64,000 nucleotides of DNA, taken from NCBI RefSeq assembly GCF_963675165.1, contig NC_087380.1, positions 1,231,803 to 1,295,802 of the forward strand, read 5' to 3'. Shown piece by piece: positions 1 through 11,386 of the stretch; the first letter of the stretch is position 1; every line of letters begins with the position of its first letter. Below the pieces are notes generated by a model that saw only the letters and a program-made list of their open reading frames with translations, did not search any database and was not told where the DNA came from. Made by a program: the position numbers and the translations under genes. Source of the stretch: Halichondria panicea (taxonomy: Eukaryota; Porifera; Demospongiae; Suberitida; Halichondriidae).

Positions 1-1500
1 CACTGTGCTGGCCACTATGACCCCACCCTTATAGAGTCACTGTGGAGGGACATCATCGATAGTGGTGGGTGTGAAGTGGGTGGAGTTACTCGGAATTTTT
101 GTTACCCATTGTTAACAATTACCTAATTTTAATTAAGATCATCCTCTCTGAAATGCTAGGTCATAATTTAAACAACAACTCCAGTCCATCTGATTCGTGT
201 ATCTTTCTTATACTTTACCAACTACCGTACGGGTAGAAAATTTCGAGGTGTTTTTAATTTCGCGTTTTTCGTGGGTGGCTGCAGAACACGAAAATTAAAA
301 CCCGCGAAAGGCTTTGTTTACGCATGCGAGATAGTGACACACCCTAACTCCACGAAATTTACTACCCGCGAAATTTTCCAAATAAGACAGAATATTGAAT
401 TGCACGAAAATGTACACCCTCGAAATTTTCTACCCGTACGGTACCTCAATCAGCATAATATTTTCTCCCCTCCTCCAGTCCTGCGAGTTGGCCCACCCAC
501 TGCCCCGGCTCAGATGCAAGCTATCCGCACCAAACTCATGCAACTAGGCCCTCTCTACTCGGCCAGCGAGCGTTTCTTTCCCCTACGGTATCTGGTGGTC
601 AGTCTGGAGAAGCACGCCTGTCAGAGGGGGTGGGAGAGGGGATTCCCCCACCAGCTGCTACTGGAGATTGGAGTCTCACTCAAATCTCTGTTCCTAGTCT
701 ACGACGAAATGTACAAAGCAAAGGTGAGTGGGCATTGCTTATTGATTTCCTGCACATGTAGCTTAGTTACGTAAAACTTTGGCATTCAATACCAGACAGT
801 GTAATGTTGTATCATGGACCTTATCGTGTGTATGTGTGTGTTTCTACTACAGGACGCTTACTGGGCGTCTGTTGGCTCACCCCTCTATGTTCTGGTTGCC
901 ATGGCTTCTGTTGTGGACTCTTACCTGCAGAGGCCCTCTATGGTCACCATCTATGAGAAGTGTGTATAGTAGTGTGTTGCCGTGCCTGCATGTGTTGTTT
1001 GTATGTCAGGCGCCTGTACAGTGTTGCCCCCCTCCTCAACCTACCTATTATATCAGTAGTCTGTCTATCAGTAGTTTTATTGTCAAAAATAGGTAAGCAT
1101 AAATTGAGCAGTGTTAGTTTTAGGTGCATGGTGAGTCATTTGTGTGCTCTGTGCATCTGACCTTTGTTATAATTAGCTTCTTGATTGCCACCCTCTAGGT
1201 TGGCACGTGTAAAGCATTATTTATAACATTCATATTGTCTATAATTGCAATTGTTTGTCAGTATATATAGTGGTATGATTGATTGTTTATAATTATAATA
1301 TTAAATTTTACATAATGACTTTGTAGTGTCTGTTATGACCTCCTCCTCCCTGTAGACCCACCTTCACCGCCTCAGTACAGGACGCCCTCAATCGCTACCT
1401 GGTGGAGCTGGGCACTCTCAGCCCAAGCACTCCACACTATCGAGAAATATCCTCCAAACTTAGAGACCAACAAACTAGACTGCAGAGAATGACTCTTTAG
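1..1500 (+). CDS. NUP155: NUP155-type nuclear pore protein, C-terminal exons (5' part outside window)
   Basis: Four exons are visible: 1-64, 479-723, 853-959 and 1356-1500 (stop TAG). All joins are GT-AG and frame-consistent (phases 1, 0 and 2). The translation runs HYDPTLIESLWRDII, then LYSASERFFPLRYLV and LLEIGVSLKSLFLVYDEM, then DAYWASVGSPLYVL, and ends in DALNRYLVELGTLS and QQTRLQRMTL. This is the alpha-solenoid C-terminus of NUP155/Nup170, where vertebrate proteins have closely similar 'ERFFPLEFLV', 'IGVPLPRLLEVYD' and 'YLVEL' segments. The family is an inner-ring scaffold nucleoporin. Only the end of the gene lies here; the rest is upstream of the window. It is convergent with the minus-strand gene P1. 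A MITE (223-443) sits in the first visible intron. A damaged second copy of the terminal exon lies at about 5350-5460. Confidence 0.88.
223..443. mobile_element. 221-bp palindromic MITE in the NUP155 intron (TACCGTA family)
   Basis: The ends are near-perfect inverted repeats: TACCGTACGGGTAGAAAATT at the left and its complement at the right, with outermost TA that could be the target duplication. There is no coding capacity. Similar elements with ends TACCGTATAG lie at 30831-31038, 32292-32501 and 52618-52848. Size, TA flanks and lack of an ORF fit a Tc1/mariner-type non-autonomous element, but no autonomous partner is in the window. Confidence 0.8.
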
Positions 1501-1793
1501 TTAATATTCAATTAGTAAAATTATCTTTGTGTACTCTATTTGTTTATTTACATACTTGTAACTCTGCTGTACATGACATGTCTTGTTGATTTAATGTTGA
1601 AACTATATACAATGACAATATTAATTGTTAGAGAATTAAGACAGAAAACGAATTAATGTTAGAGAATTAAGACAGAAAAACGAATAATTAAATCAGGTAT
1701 AAGATCACAATAGACATTTTAGATAAAGTTTGTATATTATATTTAGTAAGTTTGCATGAGCTACTTCTCTGTGCGGTGGACTGTGAACTCTCG
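1501..1793. other. Convergent intergenic spacer between NUP155 and P1
   Basis: An AT-rich stretch between two convergent 3' ends. It holds a short tandem duplication of about 32 bp (unit GTTAGAGAATTAAGACAGAA, about 1627-1687) and no ORF of interest. Confidence 0.6.
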
Positions 1794-4400
1794 TCATCCC
1801 GCTCTTGAATGTCTACCCTTCCTCTTGTTTGTTTTCTTTGGCCTAGTTGATTCGGTGGGCAGGGTGGACTTGTCCTCATCACTGGAGCTTCTGCTCCTTG
1901 ACCTAGCTGATTCGGTGGGCAGGGTGGACTCGTCCTCATTACTGGAGCTTCTGCTCCTTGACCTAGCTGATTCGATGGGCAGGGTGGACTCGTCCTCATC
2001 ACTGGAGCTTCTCCTCCTTGACTTCCCTGACCTAGCTGATTCGATGGGCATGGTGGACTCGTCCTCATCACTGGAGCTTCTGCTCCTTGACTTCCCTGAC
2101 CTAGCTGATTCGGTGGGCAGGGTGGACTCGTCCTCATCACTGGAGCTTCTCCTCCTTGACTTCCCTGACCTAGCTGATTCGGTGGGCAGGGTGGACTCGT
2201 CCTCATCACTGGAGCTTCTGCTCCTTGACTTCCTTGACCTAGCTGATTCGGTGGGCAGGGTGGACTCGTCCTCATTACTGGAGCTTCTGCTCCTTGACCT
2301 AGCTGATTCGATGGGCAGGGTGGACTCGTCCTCATCACTGGAGCTTCTCCTCCTTGACTTCCCTGACCTAGCTGATTCGATGGGCATGGTGGACTCGTCC
2401 TCATCACTGGAGCTTCTGCTCCTTGACTTCCCTGACCTAGCTGATTCGGTGGGCAGGGTGGACTCGTCCTCATCACTGGAGCTTCTCCTCCTTGACTTCC
2501 CTGACCTAGCTGATTCGATGGGCATGGTGGACTCGTCCTCATCACTGGAGCTTCTGCTCCTTGACTTCCCTGACCTAGCTGATTCGGTGGGCAGGGTGGA
2601 CTCGTCCTCATCACTGGAGCTTCTGCTCCTTGACTTCCCTGACCTAGCTGATTCGGTGGGCAGGGTGGACTCGTCCTCATCACTGGAGCTTCTGCTCCTT
2701 GACTTCCCTGACCTAGCTGATTCGGTGGGCAGGGTGGACTCGTCCTCATCACTGGAGCTTCTGCTCCTTGACTTCCCTGACCTAGCTGATTCGGTGGGCA
2801 GGGTGGATAATTATAAGTAGTTGCCTTAAATGCAGCTATTGAGGATATAATAGCTAGGCGTGGAACACTGTGACTCATTAACATTAATAGCAGCCTAAGT
2901 AATTATGCTGTTGGGCACACACACCATCATTATCCTGAATGTTCACCATAGCATCAGTTATAGCACCCAATTGCAGTCCTAGTTGGCTCTCGTCCATTGA
3001 TAAAGACAGTGGAAAATACTCAACTCCTTCTAGAATCTGGTCCTCATTAACTTGGAATGAGAATGGGACCTCCTCATCTTCAGGTTGGAATTCTAATTCA
3101 GTCATACTTGAAGCCGAGAAATCGATCCCTGTCAAGCAAGTTGTATAAGTGCCACTAATAGCATACCGCATAGCTAGAAATTTCTGTGGCCCAAAAATTC
3201 TGTAAATAACTGTAAAACGACCTTCTGGGGATAATATTTATGCGAATTAAACTTTCAACTGTTAAATTAGGCGTGGTTAATAAGCATTTGCAGATAATAT
3301 TTCTGCATTTACTCATTAATTCATTCGCAGATAATATTTCTGCATTTACTCATTAATTCATTCGCATAATTTGTATCATTTTTGGGCCGCAGTAGTTGTA
3401 CGGTAGGTCATACAATTACTGTATAATTATAGCCGGTAATTTTCGTTGGTGAACATTGAACATTTTCGTACATACTATACCCAGTTACATACTAAATGTT
3501 CATAGGCCTACAGCTCAAAAACTGTGCCGTAAGACCTATTGTGCAGCAGATTAATGCTCTACATAATTATAGGAACAATTTGCACCATACAAATATCATC
3601 CGCTATACATTATAACACACCCATATCAGCTGAACCAGATGTAGCCATGACGAGGATTTTAAGCACCTGCTCAGACTTCACATTGCCGTCCTTCACGATA
3701 AACACGAGGTCGTCAACCAGCCCATTTTGTTCGATTGTTTCGTACACTGGTAGAGCAAATCCAATACTGATGGCTGCATGCACATGCAAAACACTGTCAC
3801 ATAAAACGTCTGGATACCTTTACACAGTCAAACTCACGATCATTATCTTTGATTATAACAAGAGCTAATCCACTCCTCTCAATTGTCATATCATCTCGAT
3901 TCTGCACCTCAATCAAAAGCCAGAAACCCTCATCCTTTTCGTTTACAACATCGTCAAAAAGAGATATTTCAACAGAGAAAACTGTTGTTCCAGTATCAAC
4001 TTTGAATGAGGGCAAGATAATTTCGGCCTTGTTGAACATGAAGTCCTCAACTATATACATACATAATTATAAGAATTATGAGTCTATCTATACGTACCCT
4101 CTGCTGGATCTGGGAGGGAATCCGGGGTATATTCAGAGGGCAGTTGGCCGGTGAATTCACTGAAGGTGATTGGCGTAACTGTTATACTGATGGCCCTTGC
4201 CCTCTGTCCAGTTATACTAACGTGGATTTCTCCAGCATCATTTTCACGAATAATTTTTTGCCTCTCATCAAATTGAATCATCACATGTCCTGCATACATA
4301 GAGAGATGGTATAAAAACTATATAGAGAGGAGTACATATTATAGTCACCTTCGTTGAAATGAAGGAGAAGTAGAGAGAGCAAAACAATATACATGGCCAT
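1794..4400 (-). CDS. P1: secreted double Calx-beta protein with an expanded SR/acidic repeat tail, no EGF modules
   Basis: Six exons join in frame: 4349-4400, 4098-4289, 3838-4050, 3621-3773, 2925-3128 and 1794-2785 (1806 nt, 601 aa). Exon 1 encodes a signal peptide (MAMYIVLLSLLLLHFNEG). Exons 2+3 and 4+5 each form one Calx-beta domain; they end in IIKDND and IQDND, and a VEDF/IDFSA turn opens the second half of each. Calx-beta domains are beta-sandwich, often Ca-binding modules of extracellular adhesion proteins. The last exon is about 330 residues of repeats such as SARSGKSRSRSSSDEDESTL, ending PKKTNKRKGRHSRAG. I chose this frame because the CAG acceptor before 2785 matches the phase-1 donor and sister genes have SR/acidic tails. 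All EGF exons found in P4-P6 are absent. A TATATAAAG motif lies 40 bp upstream of the ATG (4440-4448). Confidence 0.72.
1830..2800. repeat. Coding minisatellite, about 14 units of 60 or 69 bp, inside the P1 tail exon
   Basis: The unit carries GACTCGTCCTCATCACTGG on the plus strand. Units are 69 bp, or 60 bp where 9 bp (CTTCCCTGA) are missing. Both lengths are multiples of three, so the array expands without frame loss. Minor variants (cggtgggcagg/cgatgggcatg, cttctg/cttctc) alternate in blocks, which suggests segmental duplication of several units at once. The array is also open in other frames on both strands, a by-product of the repeat. Confidence 0.9.
3288..3366. repeat. Tandem duplication of about 41 bp in P1 intron
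   Basis: Two copies of a unit beginning GCAGATAATATTTCTGCATT lie in direct succession in the intron between the two exons of the second Calx-beta domain. Confidence 0.75.
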
Positions 4401-5349
4401 CGCAACTATAGCTATAATAATGCAAATTACAAATTAAGTCTTTATATACCAGCTATAAAAAAAATTATATACTGTTACATAATTTCTGAGATTGTTAGCC
4501 AGAAATCTCTGAGTACCTTCAACGCCCTTACCAAAATATAGAAATATACCCAAGCCAAGTATAAGTGCACATCAGCCTTTACTCTTCTTGCTCCAGACAT
4601 CATGACTCTTGCTGAGTGGAACATTTCTTGGCAGACAATAATACCAGCCAGCCAAACACCCATCGACACTCCATGTTATACATGCCATGTTATACATGCA
4701 AGCTCATGCACAGTGGCATGTAGATCTACTACTTATTTGCATAACCATGAATATCAGTGCCAAATTTCATAAGTACTGAAGCAATGTTGCTAAGTGCACA
4801 GAGATCATGGTATGCATAGTCTCAAACAAACAAACTAGCTATGCTTGGTTTCTGCATGCAGCATGTCTTGAAACTATGACATTGGGGGGAACTGAATATC
4901 ATAATTTATGGCCTGAAGTAAGATCTAGACTTAATAAGTTTTATACCACAGAATTAGTGCGTAAACGGTCAGTCTGTAGATCTATTAATAGTATGGCTAA
5001 GAGTGCAATATGGGATTAATAGCACGAGTAACAAGCAATGGCTAATTGCACGAGGTGTAGCCGAGTGCTATTAACCTTGCCAGTGCTTGTTATGAGTGCT
5101 ATGTATTAGTTATTGCCCAGCCAGAGTGCAACATGCCATATATTGCACGAGGGCGCCTGCTTGTTGCCCAATGACGTTAAACTCGTCTGACTGGTCATAT
5201 AAATCGTAATAAAAGACATGTGTTTTCAAGGAATTTAGTGTATTTATTAGTTTTGCTGAATTCCATAGTAAATTTGTAGGTTTTCTTCCCACTAAAAGTA
5301 GTAGCCTATAAAAGGGACCATTGGGTGGGTTGGTGGGGCATAAGTCCCA
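4401..5349. promoter_or_regulatory. P1 promoter region and duplicated intergenic spacer
   Basis: A TATA-like TATATAAAG on the minus strand (4440-4448) lies 40 bp upstream of the P1 start codon. The same motif sits 49 and 47 bp upstream of the P3 (14457-14465) and P5 (21374-21382) starts, within a shared block that reads CTTTATATA...CCAGCTATAAAAA on the plus strand. Farther out, the spacer shares CAGACATCATGACTCTTGCT with the spacers upstream of P3 and P5. I see no gene here. Confidence 0.5.
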
Positions 5350-5460
5350 AATATGCTCAGCCCAAGCACTCCGCAATATCGAAATATCCTCCAAACTTAG
5401 AGATCAACCACCTAGATTTACAGCTCGTAAATAATCCTTGTGTACTTCATTTGATATACG
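5350..5460 (+). pseudogene. Duplicated fragment of the NUP155 terminal exon and 3' flank
   Basis: CTCAGCCCAAGCACTCC...CAATATCGAAATATCCTCCAAACTTAGAG matches the end of the NUP155 last exon (about 1420-1470) with a 2-bp loss (CGAGAAATA to CGAAATA) that shifts the frame. Similarity continues into the 3' flank (TGTGTACT..ATTTG). There is no upstream exon. It is a footprint of a segmental duplication that carried the NUP155 end together with a neighbouring Calx-beta gene. Confidence 0.8.
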
Positions 5461-5874
5461 TACTTGTAAATGGCCAGGTAAATGAAATGAGACATAGATC
5501 TTAATGATAACTCGAGACTAAGTGCTTGGGCTGCACTTCAGCACTCATTCACTACTCACTCCCCTCCAGACATTATGACTCTTGCTGAGAGGACAGTTCA
5601 ATCCAACCACCCACCATGCAGCATTCAGTGAGGATGCCTATTGTAATTCTGAGTGCCAAGTACAGAGATCATGTTGCATTTATTTGCAATTGTCAAACAA
5701 ACACTATATACCACATATAGATATAATTACAGCTATACTTGGCTTCTGCATGCATGCATGTCTCGAAACTATATATGACATTCGACTTATCATAAACTAA
5801 GGTATATATTAAACACATGCAGCATAAGTTTTGCAAAGTCAGTGCATGCACATGCACAATTGGTGCAGTAATTG

Positions 5875-8800
5875 TCAGTCTGTATAGTTAACTAGAACTA
5901 TACTTGAACCACTTCTACTGGATGAAGAACGTGAACGTGAACTTGAACTGCTTGAACTACTGGATGAAGAACTTGAGCTTGAACTACTTGAACTACTTGT
6001 ACTGGTGGACTCTGAACTCTCGTCATTCTGATCTCTGTTCCCACGTCCATTCCTCCATGTTGACCTTGTTGACCTTGTTAACTCTGTTGACTCTGTTGAC
6101 TCGTCTTCATCATTTGCATCATTGGCACCCTTCCTCTTCTTGCTCTTTCTTGACTTCAAACTACTTCTGCTACAAGGGATGGCCTCATCTGTAGAAATAC
6201 ACACACATCACTCAATCATTTACACAGACCTATATAAAGATTATAATGACAGGCTACAACACTCACCTCGAACACATTGGTAGCTACCAGGAGTGTTGAC
6301 ACATTGCCTCTGTGAGCCACATATAGTTGGGTAGGCAACACATTCATTTTTGTCTGTTGTGAGAAAACGTAGTAACTTGTATGCTATAATTATATTGGTG
6401 GGTCTTTACCTTCACACTCAAATCTCGAACTCCCTCTTCTGAAGCCTGTGTTACATCGACACAAGTAAGTACCCAGAGTGTTGAGACAGGTAGAGTCATC
6501 ACCACACTCGTCCGTCCCAGCTGTACACTCGTCGATATCTGTGTGTGTGTGTGCGTGTGTCTACATTATAGCTAGCAGAAACATAGAAGCTACAGTGCCT
6601 GTAACCTAGGGAGTAGAATACCACATTTTGGTACATAAATGTGAATATCTTGATCTTAAAACATTTCTAAGAAATTTTGATGATACCAAACTGTAGGTGA
6701 ATGCTTGAGCTTCAACACATTCAAAAATGTTTCCATGGTAACCTAAGGTGGTGGGTATGTGGTTGCTTTTACAACAGCAACAAATTATTATAGTGAGCAA
6801 AAGCTTAGGGAGGAAAAACACCAACCGTTGTCGGCTAAGGTCTGGAACTCTGACATTAACATCAGTGGATAGTTGAGCTAACATATGCATGAATTAAAAT
6901 CGGTTACATAAGTACACACGCTGTTTTGTACTCCATTATGTGTGTTTTTGGGTGCCTTTTCGCTTAGGGAGAGATTTCAAGTAAATTTTTCGGCTAAGGT
7001 CTAATTTTTTTACACATGTAATTTTTAATAAATTGTCTATCTTTTGGTAGAAGCAATTTTTCTAGAAACATTTTACTTCCAGAGATAATTGATGTTACAT
7101 ACATTTTTTACAATCATCCCCGTTTTCACCTAAATGATTTTCCACTATAACAATGTTTTAGAGAAATATTTTTGAATATGTTTGTAGCTTATTCATTCAC
7201 CTACACAATGGTATCAGCATTATTTCTTAGAAATGTTCCAAACTCAAGATACACTTAAGTACAAATGTTGTATTCTACTCCCTAGGTTACAGGCACTGTG
7301 TAGAGAATAATTCCTAGAAAGCATATAAGGTCCTCTTAATATCGCTGATTGCACATAATTATTGTGAATAATAGGGCACAGCTATATATAATAGACGTAT
7401 AGGATTGATATAGTATAGTCGGACATACCAGGACATGTTTGTCCATCTCCCGAGAAACCATCGTTGCAGATACAGGTGGTACCAAAGGGCCCGTTTTGAC
7501 AAGAGGCCCGGTCACCGCAGTCACTGTCCACCATACACTCTCCAGGGGAGGAGGTGGGGGCGGAGGTTGTGGGGGCAGGGGTGGTGGGAGGTTCTAGAAC
7601 ATAGGGAAATAAAATAATCACAACAGATAATGACAAGGAAGGAGATGCAACAGTATGCATGATAGTGACAGTAAATGGTTGGTCTTACCTTCACAGATTC
7701 TTCCATCTCCAATTAACCCAGGGAGTCAAGAGCAGGTGAAACTGCCAGGTAGGTTGCTACACTCGGCAGTAGAGGAGCAATCGTTCAGTATATCCAATAA
7801 GCACTCGTTAATGTCTAGAAAACAAGATACAGTGTATTAGTATGTGTTTATACAATCAGAGTTGCCCCCACACTCGTCCGTCCCAGCTGTACACTCGTCA
7901 ATATCTGCCATTAATCATACACTACTCATATCAGTTATACAACACGTACAGTACATACCAGTACATGTTTGACCATCTCCAGAGAAACCATTGTTACAGA
8001 TACAGGTTCTATTTTGACAGGAGGCCCGGTCACCACAGTCACTGTCTCGAGAGCACATTTCCTCATCTGAAGTTGTACCAAAACAATTTTGAACGGCTAT
8101 TGAGTATTAGAATGCAGCTATTGAGGATATTATAGCTAGACTATAATTATAGGCGTGGACAACATGAAAATAGCAGCCTATAATTATAAGTCTAAGATTT
8201 GGCATAGTATTGCAGTAAATGTTATACAAATGACAATGTTTACTGCCGGTAATGGTAATCGCACTGTATATACTATACACTTAGTTTTGGATCATCACAC
8301 TCATTAATATCTGCAAGAGGTTGGTTTTGGGAAGCATTAATTGTCGGGTACACAAAGTTACCATCATTATCCTGAATGTTCACCATAGCATCAGATATAG
8401 CACTCAATTGCAGTCCTGGCTGGATCTCATCCATTAATAAAAACAGTGGAAAATACTCAACTCCTTCTGTAATATTATCCTCATTAACTTGGAATGGGAA
8501 TGACATTGCCACATCTTCAGGTTGAAACACTATCTCTATCATAGTTTGTGCCGAGAAGTCATCCCCTATAAATTGAATGCCACTATAATATAGTATAGGT
8601 CAATTATACCTATATATAGGCGGGTATACTTTTCGCCGTTGGTGCAAGTTTTCGTATCAGTAAACTATTCTGTATATACAGCTCAAAATTGTGACGTAGG
8701 ACCTATTGCCCATGCATGACTAATGCTCTAAATACGAAAAAATAAGCACCATACGAAAACAACGTATCTGCTACTGCATGTCGCATGCACAGAAGATAAG

Positions 8801-9537
8801 CAGGCCTGTCTCCATAATAATTATGATACGGTATATAACTCACCCATATCAACTGAGCCAGATGCAGTCAGGACAATGACTTTAAGCATCTGCTCAGACT
8901 TCACATTGCCGTCCTTCATGATAAACACGAGGTCGTCAACCAGCCCATTTTGTTCCATTGTTTCGTACACTGGTAGAGAAAATCCAATACTGATGGCTGC
9001 ACACCAAAAACACCATGACATAAAACGTCTGAATACCTTTACACAGTCAAACTCACGATCATTATCTTCGATTATAACAAGAGCTAATCCACTCCTCTCA
9101 AATTCAATTGTCATCTCATCTTCATTCTGTACTTCAATCAAAAGCCAGAAACCCTCATTCCTTTCGTTTACATCATCGTCAATTAGAGATGATATGTCAA
9201 CAGTGAAAACTCCATCATTGAATGTTGGGATAATAGCATCGTGGTTGAAGTCCTCAACTATGCATGAATTATAGCAAGAGTTCATTATGAACTCTTGATT
9301 ATAGAAAACACAATAATAAATTAGAATTGTGAGTCTACCTATACGTACCCTCTGCTGGATCTGGGAGGGATTCCGAATATTCAGAGGGCAGTTGGCCGGT
9401 GAATTCACTGAAGGTAATTGGTCTAACTGTAAATCTGATGACCCTTGCCCTCTGTCCAGTTATCCTAACATGGATTTCTCCAACATCATTTTCACGAATG
9501 GTTGTATTCCTCTCATCAAATTGAATCGTTACACGTC
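5875..9537 (-). pseudogene. P2: degenerate Calx-beta/EGF paralogue
   Basis: Calx-beta exons are still recognisable and open: 9349-9537, 9057-9257, 8844-8996 and 8362-8565. However, similarity to the sister genes stops just upstream of 9537 and no signal-peptide exon follows. The first EGF exon is cut off after DINECDDPKLSV by an in-frame stop near 8273. Downstream relics remain: a DSDCGDRASCQN module (about 7970-8070), a truncated DIDECTAGTDECG EGF (about 7850-7912), an EGF at about 7690-7817 in which the second Cys of CSCLPG is a TGA stop, an EPPTT linker plus EGF (about 7436-7592), an intact DIDECTAGTDECGDDSTC EGF (about 6411-6540), a short DKNECVAYP module (about 6268-6357) and an acidic/poly-Ser tail ending at 5875. 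Several independent lesions make a full-length product very unlikely; a short four-exon Calx-beta product is possible. Confidence 0.75.
6591..7299. mobile_element. About 0.7-kb terminal-inverted-repeat element in P2 intron
   Basis: The left end CAGTGCCTGTAACCTAGGGA and right end TCCCTAGGTTACAGGCACTG are perfect inverted repeats, extended imperfectly inward (GTAGAATAC...). The flanks join to the sequence found uninterrupted in P6 (about 22570-22600), so this is an insertion absent from the paralogue. TA on both sides fits a TA target. There is no transposase ORF, so it is non-autonomous. Confidence 0.85.
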
Positions 9538-10324
9538 CTGCATACATACGTTCAATAAGATTAAATACTGTATTAATTGTTTAACAAGATAAAATACGGT
9601 ATTAATTGGAGGAATAAAGAAAGAAATAGAGGTTTCTTAACTGTACGCCCATTTCTTTCTTTGCTGCCTCATTTCGTCTATTCTTTTTTGCCTACCTTCT
9701 ATTTATGCACAACAATGACAACAGTAAGAAAAAGTAAGGCCTGGGAACGAGGCTACAGCCAGCACTGGCTGGTATACGTATACGGAATAGCGAGTGGCCG
9801 TACTAGCTTCGAGACCAGCCGTTTGTTATCTGAAAGAATGCAACTCGTCTAGCTGAGTCAGCGTTTTACAGCATCATAATGATATTCATGGGTAATACAC
9901 CTTGTGCGGGCAATTGTCGGTCCAGAAATTCCTGGACCAATTAGACAAGTTGTACATTGGAACTTGACCAGGCGTTCTTTCAGATAACGAACGGCTGATC
10001 TCGATCGAGGCTATGGCTGTACTTCAGGGTGAGTTTTGTGCAGTAGCTATCATTCCGTGCCAAGCCAAATGGCCGGTATATCGAGGTGGCCATACTTCAG
10101 AAAGCTGGAATAGCGAGAGTCTACTGTATCGCAAAGGGTCAAATTTTCTGCTGATTTGGCTCATTCCCAAAGGGTTTTTTTCACCCGCAAAATATTCGGT
10201 ATTATCAGGACTAGGAGTGCATGAATAGGAGTAAGCAACTACATGTACACATAAAATCGTTATTATCTCACTACGTCACAAACACTAGTAGACTAAGTAG
10301 TAATGTAAACTGTGGTTACCTTGT
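9538..10324. other. Spacer upstream of P2 with an inverted repeat
   Basis: No gene is recognised. Arms at about 9812-9841 and 9972-10000 are inverted copies (core GTTATCTGAAAGAA against TTCTTTCAGATAAC). GGCCTGGGAACGAGGCTA near 9740 resembles the ends of the CTAG-terminated repeat family seen at 12646-13401 and 53761-54855. Confidence 0.5.
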
Positions 10325-10580
10325 GTACACATGACCATGTCAACTATCCCATTTTGTTTGATTGTTTCGACACTGGTAGAGCAAATCCAATACTGATGGC
10401 TGCATGCACATAATTATAAAGAACAAAAACACCATGACATATTATACATGCACAGTCAAACTCACCTGGATTATAACAAGAGCTAATCCGCTTCTCTCAA
10501 TTGTCACATCATCTCGATTCTGCACCTCAATCAAAAGCTAGAAACCCTCATCCTACATCATCGTCAATAATTAGAGATGA
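10325..10580 (-). pseudogene. Relic of a further Calx-beta gene
   Basis: Plus-strand CAAATCCAATACTGATGGCT and GATTATAACAAGAGCTAATC correspond on the minus strand to the ISIGFALPV and RSGLALVII segments of the Calx-beta exons. The relic has lost its splice junction, contains a stop in the place of F-W-L-L-I-E, and shows several deletions. It shows that at least one more gene copy once lay between P2 and P3. Confidence 0.75.
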
Positions 10581-11274
10581 TAAAACACCCTCATAACAAG
10601 ATAAGCAATGATCACCGACCTCACTGGCAGAAAATACACCCTCATAAGATTAGCAAGCACCATCACTGGCAGAAAGTATAATTAGAAAGCAACATCACTG
10701 GCAGAAAGTACACCTTCATTATATTAGCAAGCACCCTCACTGGCACCCTCATAAGATTAAAAAGCACCCTCAATGTATGAAAACACACCCTCATTGAAAT
10801 ATTGCAATCACCTTAATTTTGACACTAATATCACACCATATAGAATGCAGGCCTCATGAACATGGTAGTTAGTTCAATACTGTTAAGCTTTAAATACTAC
10901 ACACAATTTTTGAATTTTATTGCGTGCGTACCAAATTTTGTCAAGATACATCATCATATCAATTCGAGGAAGTAGAATAGTGCCTGGGGAAAGTAATTAT
11001 TACTGGACATCACCTAGGATACTGAGTGAATCAGTAAATAATAACATTTAATTATACCTCTTCTAATATTTTTGAGTGAAAGCAAAACAACGGCGAGAGG
11101 CATTAGCACAGCGCAGTTTACACCACTCGTATTATTTGGTTCTACAATGCAGCTTGAACACGTTAAACACAGCATAAGTTTGTACAAATTTAAGTCCGTG
11201 CACAATTGGTGCAGTAAATTGTCAGTCTGTATTATAAAGTTAACTGAAACTACTTGAACTCCTTCTACTGGGTT
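10581..11274. other. Gene-free spacer with imperfect CACCCTCA repeats
   Basis: Irregular repeats of CACCCTCA and ATCACTGGCAGAAA (about 10580-10800) are followed by AT-rich DNA with no recognisable gene. Confidence 0.5.
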
Positions 11275-11386
11275 TTAAGAACGTGAACTTGAACTCCTTG
11301 ATGTACTGGAGGAAGAACTTGTCAATGAGCTTAAACTTCTTCTCCTGGTAGAACTTGAGATTGTAGTGGTGGACTCGGAACTCTCT

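Noticed and set aside
1830-2800. Regular repeats that might be taken for a CRISPR array
   Set aside because: Units are contiguous coding minisatellite copies without unique spacers, in a eukaryotic exon.
1688-2884. Long Pro/Gln-rich minus frame and Leu/Asp-rich plus frame (1756-2820) over the minisatellite
   Set aside because: Both are products of a repeat without stops. The SR/acidic frame joins the Calx-beta exons in phase and matches sister-gene tails, so the others were not called as genes, though the Pro-rich frame is noted as a possible alternative.
5110-5394. 94-codon minus-strand open frame
   Set aside because: It overlaps the duplicated NUP155 fragment on the opposite strand and has no recognisable protein features.
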